From: Fasciola hepatica
Lineage: Eukaryota > Platyhelminthes > Trematoda > Plagiorchiida > Fasciolidae
Reading direction: 5' to 3'
NCBI GenBank assembly: GCA_948099385.1
Contig: CANUEZ040000168.1
Location: 1,985,501 to 2,049,500 of the forward strand
Length of the DNA stretch: 64,000 nt
Below the pieces are notes generated by a model. It did no database searches, was not told the origin of the DNA, and saw only the letters and a list, made by a program, of their open reading frames with translations. The translations under genes and the position numbers were made by a program. Below, piece after piece: positions 34,247 through 46,242 of the stretch (its first letter is position 1; the number at the start of each line of letters is the position of its first letter).

Positions 34247-36113
34247 TACTCAAGGCTCACTACGAGGCAATATCTCGTACCACTTGCGATCTAGGGCACT
34301 TCTGAAGGATTGGACGATCTGCAGATCTACCACTCCACCAGACAGACTGTTCCAACTGTTCACAACCCTGTTGCTGAAGAAGTGCGATCTATCCATCAAC
34401 CTAGCTCGGGCTTTTATCAGATTTTTTTCATATCCCCTTGTTCTGGAATCTACGGCCAATTGGAATAGACTATCTGGCCTAAGGCCAGAGAAGCCCTTCA
34501 TTACCTTGAACGTTTCTATGAGATCCCCTCGACTTCTCCTCCCTTCCAGCGAGAACAGATTCAGGTCACGGAGCCTCTGCTCGTAAGTCTTACCCCTCTG
34601 CACTTCAACCACTCGTGTGGCGAGACGCCTGACTTTCCCTAGGCAGGCGGCGTCCTTTTTGTAGAAGGGTGACCAAGCCTACACGCTACCTTCTAAGTGA
34701 GGTCTCACTATAGCCATGTAAATAGGTACGAATGCCTCCGGCTTCCGGCAAGACAAAGCTGATCGCAGTCTAAAGAGCTCTCCACGAGCCTTTTGCGCAG
34801 CAGCGTTGCACTGCTCCGACCATTTGAAGTCACTGTTCATGATGACCTCAAGGTCTTTAACCTTACTGACTGCATCCGTAGTGAACAGCCCCTGATCACG
34901 AGCGACAGTTAGGCTCTCTGTTGTTCTCGACAGCAAAAGGCTTTTTTCAGCCTTCAAAGGTAAGTCCCATTTGTATGCCCAGTTCAGGACGGTACCTATT
35001 TCCCTGCCCAAGTCCGCCCTACCCCCAGAGCCAACAATCTTCACATCATCCGCAAAAGTAAAGCTGGGCGATTGAGGAGCGGATGCCAGGTCATTAATAA
35101 ATAACAAGAATAGGACCGGGCCTAGGACGGACCCCTGAGGTACACCACTGGTGACGTTCACCAAACTGGAGCACCTGTCCCCCACTTTGACGTAAAACGT
35201 CCTGTGGGAGAGAAAGTCCTCCAGCCACCTAAATACCGGCCCGTCTATGCCGAACGTCTCCATCTTGCATAGCAAAAAACGACGAATAACGGAGTCGACC
35301 GCCTTGCTAAAGTCCAGGTAACATACCTTAACTCCTTACCTTCGTCCAGTCGTCGAGTTACTTCATCTAAGTAGCACAATAAATTGCTCAGACAAGATCG
35401 CTTTTTCAGGAATCCATGCTGCGCCGGACTTAACATGGAGTGCTCCCGTAAGTGCTGGCAGATGTGGGCACGGATGATCTTCTCAAGGACTTTACATAGG
35501 ATGCTAGTTAGGCTTACCAGCCTGTAGTTCTGCACAGCCGACTTAGGCCCACTCTTATGTATTGCCACGGCTGCCGAGACTTTCCAGTCCTGGGGCAGCT
35601 TGCTCTGGTCCAACGTAGACCTGTACAGCCTGCATACCGATGGATCTATGATATCCACCAACGGCTTGATGATAGCTGGATGAATGACATCTGGGCCCGC
35701 CGGCTTGTGGCTGTTTAACTCCTGTAGGTATTTACTCACGCTTTCCTCTGGGGGTTTCAGCCCTTTTAACTGAGGAGGAGGATGCGTCAGAGCCAGATCT
35801 ACTCGTACCCCACTATCCATTCTAAGTACACTACCAAAGTATTCCCTTAGGGCGTCTGCTTTGCCCTGGCCATCAGTGACAATAACGCGGTCTCTAGTGG
35901 ACAGCGGACTTACGGCATTTCCTGTTTAGCCTTCAGATTGTACATAGCTGTCGAATTTTTTCCCGATGTTTCCTTACAGACTGGGCCAACCTGAGCTCAG
36001 ATTCTCGCTTGACGTCTTGAAGTACTACACGGGTCAGAGGCCTTGAGCCAAATTGTCTCGGTTCTCGAGGAAATCTTTGATCTTCCGTCGGATTCAACGA
36101 GCCGAAACGAGAG
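34247..36113 (-). mobile_element. CR1-like LINE 3, 5'-truncated
   Basis: The linker is at about 35933-36110 (ESELRLAQSVRKHREKIRQL). The reverse-transcriptase fingers and palm are at 34679-35820 (SHKPAGPDVIHPAIIKPL, NYRLVSLTSILCKVLEK, GVPQGSVLGPVLFLLFIND, FADD in FTFADDVKIVG). The C-terminal domain is at 34250-34612 (KTYEQRLRDLNLFSLEGRRS, FFSNRVVNSWNSL). At least two frame changes and one stop are present. No endonuclease. Confidence 0.85.
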
Positions 36114-36124
36114 TAAAAAGAAGC

Positions 36125-36135
36125 GGGGGGGGGGG
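36125..36135. repeat. G11 homopolymer
   Basis: Eleven G in a row at the junction between CR1-like copies 3 and 4. One of several long G/C runs in the window. Confidence 0.9.
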
Positions 36136-36229
36136 TGGCAGCAAAAACAAAATACACATCATCATGCAGTTTCTCACTCTGGACAGTGCCTTAAGCTGAG
36201 TGGGGGTGCGGCATTCATGAACATATATG

Positions 36230-39200
36230 CAATAAAAGACATTCATTTCGCTGTTTTTGACAAGAAACTATTGGGAGAGGCCCAGGTAGAGGTCTAGCTT
36301 TTTCTTGAAGATAGTTTTTTTCTTCGAGAGAACAATATCTTCCGGAAGTGCATTCCAAAGAGTAATAACCGTATAGCTAAAATAGCTAATCCTTAGTGAA
36401 GTGCGTGGCCTCGGTTTGAAAACCTTTCTGCTGTGACCACGGAGAGAAGAGGCTGGACAGACGGAGAAGAAGCAATCGCTTTGACCTGGTTCAAAAAGGT
36501 GGAACATCAAAAACAGATCACCTCTTACGCGTCTTGAGTCAAGGGGATGGAGGTTGGGGAGTGAGAGGCGGACGGGATAAGGTAGGTGGGATAGACCCCT
36601 TACTGCTTTGGTGGAGGCCCTCTGAACTCTTTCTAGGATCTCACGGTCTCGGACAAGACCAGAGTGCACTATCTGACTACTGTACTCCAGCAGAGGTCGG
36701 ATATACGTGCCGAAAATTATGGGGAAATCACCCCTAGATATGCGCGGGAAGGACATTCGAATCATATTTATGACTCGAAAGGCAGACTTGCTCGCAAGTT
36801 GGTGATGATGAGAGAAGGACAAGTTACAATCTAGCAAGAAACCGAGATACTTGTGTTGGTCAACCCTTGGCAATGTGGTTGCTCCGGTAATGAAAAACGC
36901 GTGACCAGTCTCTCTGCCGAGAGACATGCTCACGCATTTGCCATCATTAACTGGGAGGTCCAATCCTCGGACGAGCGTTTTGTTTCATCAACCGCAACTT
37001 GCAGGTCTTCAAAGCTTGAACTCCATAGGGTTACATCGTCTGCGTACAGGGCAGTATTTGCAGGAAGGGCTGTCGGAAGATCATTTATTTAGATCAAGAA
37101 AAGAAGAGGACCTAAGACCGACCCTTGGGGGACCCCAGTTGTTACTGGGGGGGGGGGGTTGAGACCAAATATTCCTGACTTTAACCACAAAGGTGCGGTC
37201 GGTAAGGAAGCTACGTAGGATGGCCAACATGGAGCCTATGATCCTGTATGTCTGCGGCTTATAAAGAAGAGGGGCGTGAGGGACCTTATCGAAGGCCTTA
37301 GTAAAATCGATGAATACAGCGTGTGAGAGCTGGCCATCATCATAGGCTTTCATTAGACTATCCATGACAGTAAGCATATTGGTGATGCTTGATCCGCCAG
37401 GAAGAAACCCATTTTGGGACCGGGGGAATCCTATTTCTATGCAGATGGGAAAGAACCTCACTCTTAAGAATTCCCTCAAAAACTTTGCTGGTAATGCTAG
37501 TGAGACTTATGGGTCTAGAAGCAAGATGTCTACTACCCTTCATATAGATGGGTGCGATCACCCCTTTTTCAGCTACTGGGAAAAACTCCATCGTCAGCAC
37601 ATTGCTGAAAAAGCGAGGCATGAGGAGTAACTAATTTGTCCGCGGGTTCCTTGAGAATACGGGGGTGGATTAGGTCAGGACCCATGGAGCAATATTGGTT
37701 GAGCCGTCGGAAACCTTGAGCGACTGCACCAATGGGAACAGTGACGCGGTTAAGGGTAGTGGCCAGAGATATCGGGTGCATGATAGGGTGGGATGATATG
37801 GGTATGGAGCTAAAAACTGTACGGAAGTAGGAGCCGAAGGCCTCGGCTACTTGGTTGAGGGAAGTGATCGGAGATCCGGCATAATCTTTGAGAGCTAGTG
37901 GCGTCGGAGCTGTGCCCCTTAGACGGCGCATGTACTGAAAGAAAAATGCCCTATTGGCCGGTGCTCGATCAAGTACAGATCGTTGGACTGCACTCTGATA
38001 GGATCTAATCTTGTCTTTGCATATGTTCCTTATGGTCCTGAAATCTGCATCAAGGGCAAGGCCTATGGCTTTATATCTAGCAAAGAGGCGTGCGCATTCG
38101 TCTAGAATGCGCCTAATGGGGCGAGGGAGGGGTTGCTTGGCAGTCATCAGAAGACGAATTCTGGGGACAAATAGCCTAGCGACAAAGGAGATTACCTCTC
38201 TGGGATCCTCTGCCACTTCATCAGCGGACTGACTTGTGTTAGTTGAATTTAGCTGGGAGCGAATAAATGCACAGACTTGGTCGAAATTTGTCCTTTTGAA
38301 GGATCTCAAAGTTTTGGTTTCCGAGGGAAGAGAAGGCCATTTCACGATGTAGTCGAATCCAGTGAGAATGTGATCACTTTTACCGAGGGGCAGCAAGTAT
38401 TGCACCACATCTATTTGGAACCGATCACTGGTGATGACCAGGTCTGGTAGAGACGAGGCGTGTCCTGTGCGATACCTGGTCGGATCTCTTACGTTCTGCA
38501 CCCATGAGTTCTTCGGTGCGAGATCTAGGAAGGGTTTACCAAAGGTGATATCAGAGGCATCAGCTCTTTGCCGGTCGGTACTGGGTGAGTCGAAGTCGCC
38601 AGTGACTAACAGATGGGTGAAGTCTGTGTACCTTTACAGGGAGCCTAATAAGCCCATGAGACCTAGGCTATCAGCTGAATTGCATGCGGGAGGACGATAG
38701 ACAGTACCAAGCAGTAGGGTTTCTGTCCTAGAGAGGGTCAACACAGTCCATAAACAATCAATACAAGAAAAGGTAAGGGTTGTCAGTAAAGTGGGAGGAT
38801 GGATCGAATTACCGTAGTATACGATGACCCCGCCGGCACGACCTCTGCTGGAGTCCTGCCTTACTGTGAAGTATCCTGGAATGGATATTTTGGCATAAAG
38901 CACGTCAGGGGTGAGCCGGGTTTCTGCGACGGCTATGATCTGAGGCCCCTTATCCACTGCAAGCTGCCGAAGCTCCGGGATCTTATTCAACACACTCAGG
39001 CTATTGCTGTAAAACCACTCGAGCACATGCTTGGAAGTTGTTGCAGAATCTCCACAGACAACCGATTTTGGGTTTGAGGAGTGGGAAAGAGGGGGATTTG
39101 TGGATGGAAAGGAGGTCCTGGGAGAGTCGGGGCTGAAGATATTGGGGGGCCAGAGAGTAGGCCTACTGTGCGGGGGACCGGTGAGTTTTGACGACCCGTT

Positions 39201-39340
39201 GAAACGACAGGAGAAGGAAAGCCAAAGACCAGTGCTGTCTAGCCAAAGTGCACTAAGACTTCAGAACGGCCCGGACAGAAACGGCGAAAGGCCAATGCTG
39301 AATGACACCAGGCTGACTTAAACAAACGGGTCCCAAAAGA
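36230..39340 (-). mobile_element. CR1-like LINE 4 (distinct family)
   Basis: The endonuclease lies at about 38400-39030 (SVLNKIPELRQLAVDKGPQI, AVAETRLTPDV, SSLPDLVITSDRF, GKSDH). The linker is at 37569-38300 (RAFFFQYMRRLRGTAPTPLA). The reverse transcriptase is at about 36960-37621 (KGVIAPIYMKGSRH, FIDFTKAFDKVPHAPLLYK, catalytic YADD at 37035-37046). The C-terminal domain is at 36268-36963 (HKYLGFLLDCNLSFSHH, LERVQRASTKAVRGL, LWNALPEDIV). A G12 run at 37147-37158 sits where the VPQG loop should be and disrupts the frame. The 5' end is approximate. Confidence 0.85.
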
Positions 39341-40599
39341 CCGGTCGGTTTTGAAGGATTGGGACAGATTTGACTCGCCAGCTTACCAAAAGGGCTGGCC
39401 AATGCGTAGCTGACCAGTTACACATCGTAAAATACTACTGACGAGAGTCACTGATAAGTCATATAGGACCTCTAAAACGGACCTTTCAGTCTTGTATGTG
39501 GATTAAAAGTTTAATTGCACTTGACTGTAGGCCGCTTCATGTTTTGTGTTTTCCTGAGCCTCCATATCCCAGCGGTGGACCCAACCAGTTCAGCCGACAA
39601 AAGAGAAGACCAGTAGAGTTTGAGGAGGCATATGGCCGGTCTGACTGAACTGACAGATCTGGAGAGGCTAGCTAGCTTGAGCTGAACCAGTGGGTCGGTG
39701 ATGCACCACAAATCCAGAGCGAGTGGAATGACATCTAACCACAGACCGTAGCCGAAAACCCCATATTTACCTAAATAAACTATGCTCAAACAGCCAGTTC
39801 CTTACTTAGGGTAAATGTAATTAATTTTACGAGTGCTTGTATAGTCACGGATCAGTCTTAGCTGATACGTGAAGTATGCCGCAGCATAACTAATGGGAGC
39901 CACCAAAACAAGTTCGGCTTTCTGTGGAGGAACTGCCTGTGACTTAATTGTGTTGGTGGATGATTTGCGCCCGATTCTGAGCAGCTCCCGAAATCAAGTA
40001 ACCTGTTGACCTTAGTCGCTACGAGGTAGCAAGTGCTATTGGTAACTGATTACTCGATGTCAAACCTAGATGGGGGCGTCTAAGTTTCAAGTGACATCGG
40101 GACTCGCTTGCTTGGAAAAGTTATCTAAAAATTTAGATTTTGTGCCCTCAGAAGTCGGCTACAGTAGTTCCTCTCCAGAAGGATAAGAGCCTTCAACCTA
40201 AGAGCGCACCTTGAGTTCAGGCACAAAACCAACTAGCTGTGTGCTTTTGGAAGAAGCTTAAGCTCCATATATCTAAGGTTATTTTCTTAACGCTGGGAAA
40301 AAGCAACGGATGCTGTTTACTAACGGATGAAATGGTGTGGTAGTCGCTTCCCTGCTATCTACCTGAAAGTACTTACAACGGGAAAGGGAAGTGCCGGAAA
40401 TATGTACATAGCACGTGTACTCTAAACAAACTACAAAATAGAGTTCAGAAAGTGCTGCCTCTTCGTAAAATACACGACAAGTGTTTTCACAGGGTCGCTC
40501 AAGAAAAGTCTCCTAGAAGAGAGCGCGTAAAACAACCAGGACTTATGGGCCATATAATGAGCAGAACATCTACGGCAGAACAATGCAATCAGCATAACA
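39341..40599. other. No gene recognised
   Basis: Open frames such as 39511-39789 minus show no motif. Nothing else is visible. Confidence 0.45.
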
Positions 40600-42578
40600 G
40601 GCAGGAAAATGAAGGTGCCTAACAGACTTAGGGCATTGCAAAGGAGGGTGGACTTGTGACTCCTGTGCTCCAGAGCCGGTTCCTTGTGATGTAGGGGTGC
40701 CGTTGCTGGTAGTAAGCCCGTGCTCGGCAGCGGTTTGCATGGCCTGGACAATAAGGTCTATGAGTGCCGGTTCCAGCAATTCGATGCCGGCTGTCTGAAG
40801 GTGGCCACGTAATCTGATGACAAAGTTGAAACTGATGGAAGGTGAACCTTGTGAGGACTGGGATAAGATGGAGTCAAAGGTCGCGGTTTGGCGTACGAAG
40901 AAACACGTGCGTGCATGATTCCACATGCTGCGGGATAAAAGCCAGTGGAGAGGACGGCGGATCTAGAAGGCTTGCTTTGCTACGCAAGGGGATATTGTAG
41001 CGATGGGTGTAGTCCCCAAGGTCCATGACACGGTCGTTGGCATTGAGATCAGCGAATTCACCGGACTGACATAATGTAGTCCCGTTTGTCGTTGATGCAG
41101 AAGCAAACGGAACAGCGCTTCCTAAAGCTTTTTCGCCAACGAATAGCACGGGTGGGTTATTGTATGAATTCGGGGATACTTTGCGATTTCGTTGAAATCA
41201 TTCGACCAACTTTGTTTGCTTGGGGAAGATATGCTGTCGTGCAAACAAGCTGCTTATCGGTCATTTGGAGAAAGTCGAAGAATGATGCGGATTCGACTTG
41301 AGAGCCCCGATCGGTGGTGACCTTCGCAAGACATCCGAAACGAACTGTCCAGGGTTCCATGAACTCGCTGGACATGGGTATGGCCTCAGGCGAACGAGCG
41401 AAGCCATCGATGGAGGTGAGAAAATAAGTCATCCCCCAGATGGTGTTAAAAGGCCAACAATCTCAATACCGACGTCAGCGAAGCCGGCTTCTGGTATTGC
41501 GAACTAGCCGACAGGGTTGGCGATATGAGGGCGAATTCTGACAAGTTCGCATGCCAAGCAGCTTCTAGCCCATTGAAAAACGTCACTGTCCATATTGGGT
41601 CAGAAGAAAACAGTGTTCGTGGGCTTTCATGTGACCTCGATGCCAGGGTGCGAACAAGCGCGAAGCTGTAAGGGGAAACCGAAACTGACCTTTGCGAAGT
41701 AACTTGTCTGTCTGGTTTCTGACAACCGCCCTTTTCCGGGCTACTTCAGGTCACACGACATGAGTTGCTTTGAACTCGGAGTCAGAAGATATTGAGTGCG
41801 AAATGCGAGATAGTACAGTCCTCAAACGACGATACCGTTGGTGTTATTGTCACTCAATCATTCAACAGTGTTTCTGCGTGGTCCATAATACAAATTCCGT
41901 TGAAGACTTCAGGAGCTCTTTTCCTACACACTGCAAAATCACATCAAAATATCGACGTGGATGTGTGATTGGCATGGTGAGTCTGGGGTATACCAACTTC
42001 GAGCCACAAAGGATGGAGCACTTGACGGGGGGGCCAATAAGTTTCAGTGTCCCTGACTGATTGTTGAGAATCAAATTCCACCTGAGCACCCTCCAGGCTG
42101 TAACGTACATGCGTGGAAACCCTCCCTAGCCGTTGTCATATACTTGTATTGTTGAGACTATGCTCCTTATTTTATTGATCCCGGAACAAGTACAACAGGC
42201 ATCAATTATTACACCTCAACATTTGCCTGTATTTTGCTCACGTGAAGTGGCATAATTTTGATTAGAACTTAGACTGCCGTGACGGTGGCACTTGACATTG
42301 GCGTTTGTTGAATCCTGGTCCTCGTTGTTAGACTTTGTGGCCGTAAAGTTGAGGTTCGTACTTATTTATACGCGTATAACTTGTTAATCCAGTACCGCAG
42401 AAACTACAAATCAATCTTGTTCTGGTTTTGGGATTTGTTTTGAATTGGCTACGCGTTGCTCACAGTCGGAATAACCGTTACGCAGGCCCTCCAAGTCGGT
42501 GTGTGGGTCGACACTAGATGTGACCTTTTGTATGCAAGCCAGAGTCAGCGGCTTTGTCCGCTGAACCCGGAGTGTGAC
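40600..42578 (-). mobile_element. gypsy element, 3' half (RNase H tail to integrase)
   Basis: On minus, bases 42578 down to 42483 encode the end of RNase H (TPGSADKAAD). A divergent solo LTR interrupts at 42099-42482. Then follow the pre-integrase segment (LKLIGPPVKCSILC, about 41930-42098), the integrase zinc region (RACSHPGIEV near 41650), RSCLACELVRIRPHIANPVG, and the integrase core at 41157-41432 (VTTDRGSQVESASFFDFLQM, TTAYLPQANKVGRM). The C-terminal part ends with SCTHVFLRTPNRDL near 40890. It is full of stops. No 3' LTR was found. Confidence 0.75.
42099..42482 (+). mobile_element. Divergent solo BEL LTR with CAGGC target duplication
   Basis: It begins TGTAACGTACATGCGTGGAAA. Its 3' half follows the BEL 1 LTR with many substitutions (TCGTTGTTAGACTTTGTG, GGCTACGCGTTGCTCA). 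It ends CGTTACG, where CA would be canonical. CAGGC flanks it at 42094-42098 and 42483-42487. No internal BEL sequence is attached, so it is a solo LTR of an older or different subfamily, inserted in gypsy sequence. Confidence 0.7.
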
Positions 42579-42954
42579 TGTAACGAACGTTTGAGCAATG
42601 GGTAGCCAAATTCACAACGGATCCCGAAATCAAAAGACGATTATCCGTAATATTCTACGGTACTAGATTATTACATGAACAATGACATAAAAAATACAGA
42701 AACCTTAATAATACGATCACAAGGACTCAACAACGAGAAACCGAATAGCAGCGTGTGAGCAAACAGCACGTGCGTCACGCAGGTCCTGAACAAGGATGTG
42801 CCAAAGTAGCGCTCTGGGCGCGAACAAACAACAATTGGTTCAGAAAAACAACCAGTTCGTTAAAACAAGTCAATGGTGTAGGCAAATGAGTGATGTAAAG
42901 AAAAACACTGAATCGCGAGGGAAAAGGGGGGATTTTCCACGACCGGCTGTTACA
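42579..42954 (-). repeat. 3' LTR of BEL copy 3
   Basis: On minus it begins TGTAACAGCCGGTCGTGG, as in BEL 1. Its outer flank reads GTCAC on minus. Confidence 0.9.
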
Positions 42955-43644
42955 CCGCCCACCAAAATCCTCCTGTATGCTTAGCAGAGTTAAAGGTTCG
43001 GTATAAAGGTACTGATTCTTTCTACCTGCCTAGGCCCTGCTGTCAGTGCGCGCGTCCAATGCTCGTCGTCAACGTTCTACTACTGGTCGCACCTAATCCA
43101 TTGGATACATAGACGTGAGGCTAGTCTACATCTTCCACAGGACCTAATGACCGATGGCGGGCGTGAAGGGTCACATAGAGGCTGTCGTTGTAAAGGACCG
43201 TCCTGTCCTGGATGTATGTGCTCGAGTGTGTGTGTGAGTGTGTGTGTGCCGCGGTGTACAATGAAATCACAGGTATGACTACACATCAAAGGAGGACTTT
43301 CTGCAATGTCAACAAAGGACTGTGTGGCAAGAAAACGAGTAAAATGTCGCATGTGTGTGTGACCTAAGCTCTGCTACTTCCTCATATACAAGGGGCATTC
43401 GGTAACGTCAACAAAAAGCAAACAACGAACACTGTCACATGTTTGAAGGGGTCACGGGATGTAGAGTGCGTCGTGCGTGTGTGTATGTGTCGGGATGTAC
43501 AATGGGATCGCATTCATCACCACATATCGGAAAGAACCTTCTGTAATGTCAACGAAAGACCGCGAGCACTGTAACGTGTTTGACGGAGACCGTGTGGTAT
43601 GTATGGTGTTTCCTTATCCACCTTGATGACTAGCGTGAAACGGT

Positions 43645-44483
43645 CTACTGGGCCTTGGGGTTACCAGCTCCATCTTCGCTCTCGAGTAGGTTAATAGCGC
43701 GTATGTCACGAATGAGCACTCCGTTAGCTGTCTCCACCTTCATCGCTCTTATCATTCCGTCAGCTCTTTCGATGGCTTCCATAACCACTCCCAAAGACCA
43801 AGTGCTGAAATGTGCGCGTTCGTCGGCGATCATAACCACATCCCTAACTTTGAATGGTCTTGTTTTGACCAGCCACTTCTGTCGAGTCTGCAAAGCCGGT
43901 AGGTACTACCGCAGTCATCACCTCCAGAAGACCTTGGCCAGATAGTTCGCTTGCTTCCATCCGTGGAGGTAGCTCCCGCGAAGGCTTACCAGCCCTTGGA
44001 AACCCTCTTTCGACCTTAACGTCAATAAGTCGTTCGCGGTGAGCGCCAGGTGGGTGGGGTCGCCGTTCATTACTGGAACCAGGGGGCGGTTGTTCAGAGT
44101 TCTCTCTACCTCAGTCATGACGATGTTCAGCGTCTCGTCGTCGGGCGGCTGCTGCTCCATGATTGACAGCACTATCCGTCTGGCGGACCGGATCATGCGC
44201 TCCCATACGCCGCCTCGGTGGCTGGCCTGTGGGGGGGGGGGGGGGGGGTTGAAATGTCATCGTATGCCGTAGGCCACGGTTCGATCCTGCAGTTCGTCCC
44301 TGTTTATGTTCTTGTGCCAAAGCTGCAATTCCCGGTGAGCGCCCACACAGTTCGACATATCGCTTTTCTGATCTTTTCCCGCACTTGATCCACAGGGGCC
44401 CGAAATAGTCCAACCCAGTATCACTGAACGGCCACTAGCCCGTAGTCACCCTGCATTCTGGTAGAGGGGCCATGAGTTGTTTG
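43645..44483 (-). pseudogene. BEL/Pao pol C-terminus (integrase end), broken
   Basis: An A-type terminus (INLLESEDGAGNPKAQ) follows a B-type body (RQKWLVKTRPFKVRDVVM). A stop after AKVFWR is shared with the B copies. An 18-base G run at 44231-44248 replaces the six-base run of BEL 1 and shifts the frame. The first catalytic Asp region is present (MDYFGPLWIKCGKR), but the segment with the second catalytic Asp is deleted. Confidence 0.85.
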
Positions 44484-45880
44484 CCGGCCGGCGGGGGCTG
44501 TATGCCAGAAGCTGAGATCTCGTGACCTAGGAATGTGATTGTAGTCCTACCTAATTCGCATTCGGTAGGAATATTGGTTACACCGTGTTGGGTAAAACTC
44601 CCAGAAGGAGCGGGCAGTTGTGCCATATGCTGGTTTTCTAGAGAAATTGGCACAAAATATCGTCTGAGTACAAGTAGACATTCTTCAAACCGCGTGTTGC
44701 TTCATGCGCAAACCTTTGAAACTTTTGGGCCGTATCGTTGAGCCCAAACGGCATGCGCAAAAACTCGAATAGTCCGAATGGAGCTGTAACAGCGGTTTGA
44801 GGTCGTAAGCCTTGGCTACCTTGACTTGGTGGTAGACTCTAATGAAGTCGATTCCGTCGAAAACAGAAAAACCAAACAGGGAAGAACTTAGATCCTGAAT
44901 ATGTGGAATGGAGTACCTGTCTAGGATGGCGGCTTGGTTAAGGGCCCTGTGGTGGCCACAGGGGCACCAGTCGCCATTAGGTTTAGGAACCATGTGGAGA
45001 GGAGAGGCCCAAGGGCTACTGGATGGGCGTATTATGCCGAATTCTGCCATTTGTTCGAACTCAGCATGTCTAGTGCCAAGAAGCGTGGTCGGCTAAGTGC
45101 TGGGGATTTTTAAGTGACAATATGGTGAGTGACGTTGGCGGTCACCGCGAAAACTGGTCCAGATAGTCTTAGCGTTTTCGGGTAAGCTGGAAGGAGGCCT
45201 GCGTAGGGGAGTTCGGCCTGAGGTTCGATGTATAGAGGTGTTATGTGATTCACGGAGGATTACGAACCGGTTACAGAAAGAGAAGTCTGTCGGTCGAAAA
45301 CTCTCCGGCATCAACCAGGAGGTCGAAATGGTCAAGGAAGTCGACCTAGTATGGAAAAGGGGGCGTCTGCTACCATAAACACCCAGCAGAGGGTGCGAAG
45401 TAGTCCTAAGTTGAGCTTGAGTGCCTCACGGCCATAAGTAGCAATAAGAGTTCCGTTGGCAGCATGAAGTTAATGAACTGATGGAATCGTTGCATCACCT
45501 GCTGCCTTTCGAATGACACTAACGGCTGCACCGGTGTCAGTTAGGAGCAGTTTATTGAAACTAAATCTCGAATGTGCAACGGACGACTGCTATTATGGGT
45601 GTCAACCGCGTTGGTCGTTGGAGTGTGTCGGGAAATTAGTTTACTTGTTTGGCACCTGAGAAGGTGCAACTGACTTCGCAGCACCTGGCCTCCCCCCCCC
45701 CCCAAAACGGTCTGTGGTACTGACACTACTCTGATAGCTGCTTTCGAGCGGGCCTTCGGAAGTCCTTTCACTCCTAGTTGTTCTCACTGTGGAGACAGTA
45801 AATCTTACCATAACTCCGACCGACCTGAAAGTCTCAAAAGCCCTTCCCATGACCGCCGCGTCAGCCCATCTCGGCCAAGG
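44484..45880 (-). mobile_element. gypsy element 3 (protease and polymerase), different family
   Basis: The protease lies at about 45398-45570 (LTDTGAAVSVIRKAAGDATI). A linker and the polymerase start are at about 45050-45335. The reverse transcriptase is at 44484-45050 (FGIIRPSSSPWASPLHMVPK, FDGIDFIRVYHQ, catalytic YSDD at 44660-44671, FLGHEISASGI). Its polymerase differs clearly from that at 55.9-56.6 kb. It is cut at 44483, where BEL sequence takes over. Frameshifts and stops are frequent. Confidence 0.75.
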
Positions 45881-46209
45881 TACTGTCAGTACCACAGACC
45901 GTTTTTGGGGGGGGGAGGCCAGGTGCTGCGAAGTCAGTTGCACCTTCTCAGGTGCCAAACAAGTAAACTAATTTCCCGACACACTCCAACGACCAACGCG
46001 GTTGACACCCATAATAGCAGTCGTCCGTTGCACATTCGAGATTTAGTTTCAATAAACTGCTCCTAACTGACACCGGTGCAGCCGTTAGTGTCATTCGAAA
46101 GGCAGCAGGTGATGCAACGATTCCATCAGTTCAATAACTTCATGCTGCCAACGGAACTCTTATTGCTACTTATGGCCGTGAGGCACTCAAGCTCAACTAA
46201 GTCCTACTT
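45398..46209. repeat. Inverted duplication of a gypsy protease segment
   Basis: Bases 45398-45730 (minus-sense protease) are nearly complementary to 45880-46209 (plus-sense protease, again encoding LLLTDTGAAVSVIRK). The spacer is about 150 bp. The G/C homopolymer in the two arms differs in length (12 C at 45692-45703, 9 G at 45907-45915). The right arm ends at a TAA microsatellite. Confidence 0.85.
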
Positions 46210-46242
46210 AATAATAATAATAATAATAACAATAATAATAAT
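46209..46242. repeat. (TAA)n microsatellite
   Basis: About eleven TAA units with one CAA interruption, at the outer edge of the inverted protease duplication. Confidence 0.9.

Larger units (their letters stand above)
42579..44483 (-). mobile_element. BEL/Pao copy 3, 5'-truncated A/B mosaic
   Basis: It keeps a 376-bp 3' LTR (42579-42954), the 3' untranslated region (42955-43644) and the end of pol. It breaks off at 44483 inside the integrase and is joined there to gypsy polymerase sequence. From 44483 to about 43840 it shares the stops and changes of the B copies. From about 43715 onward it matches BEL 1 (subfamily A). Confidence 0.85.
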
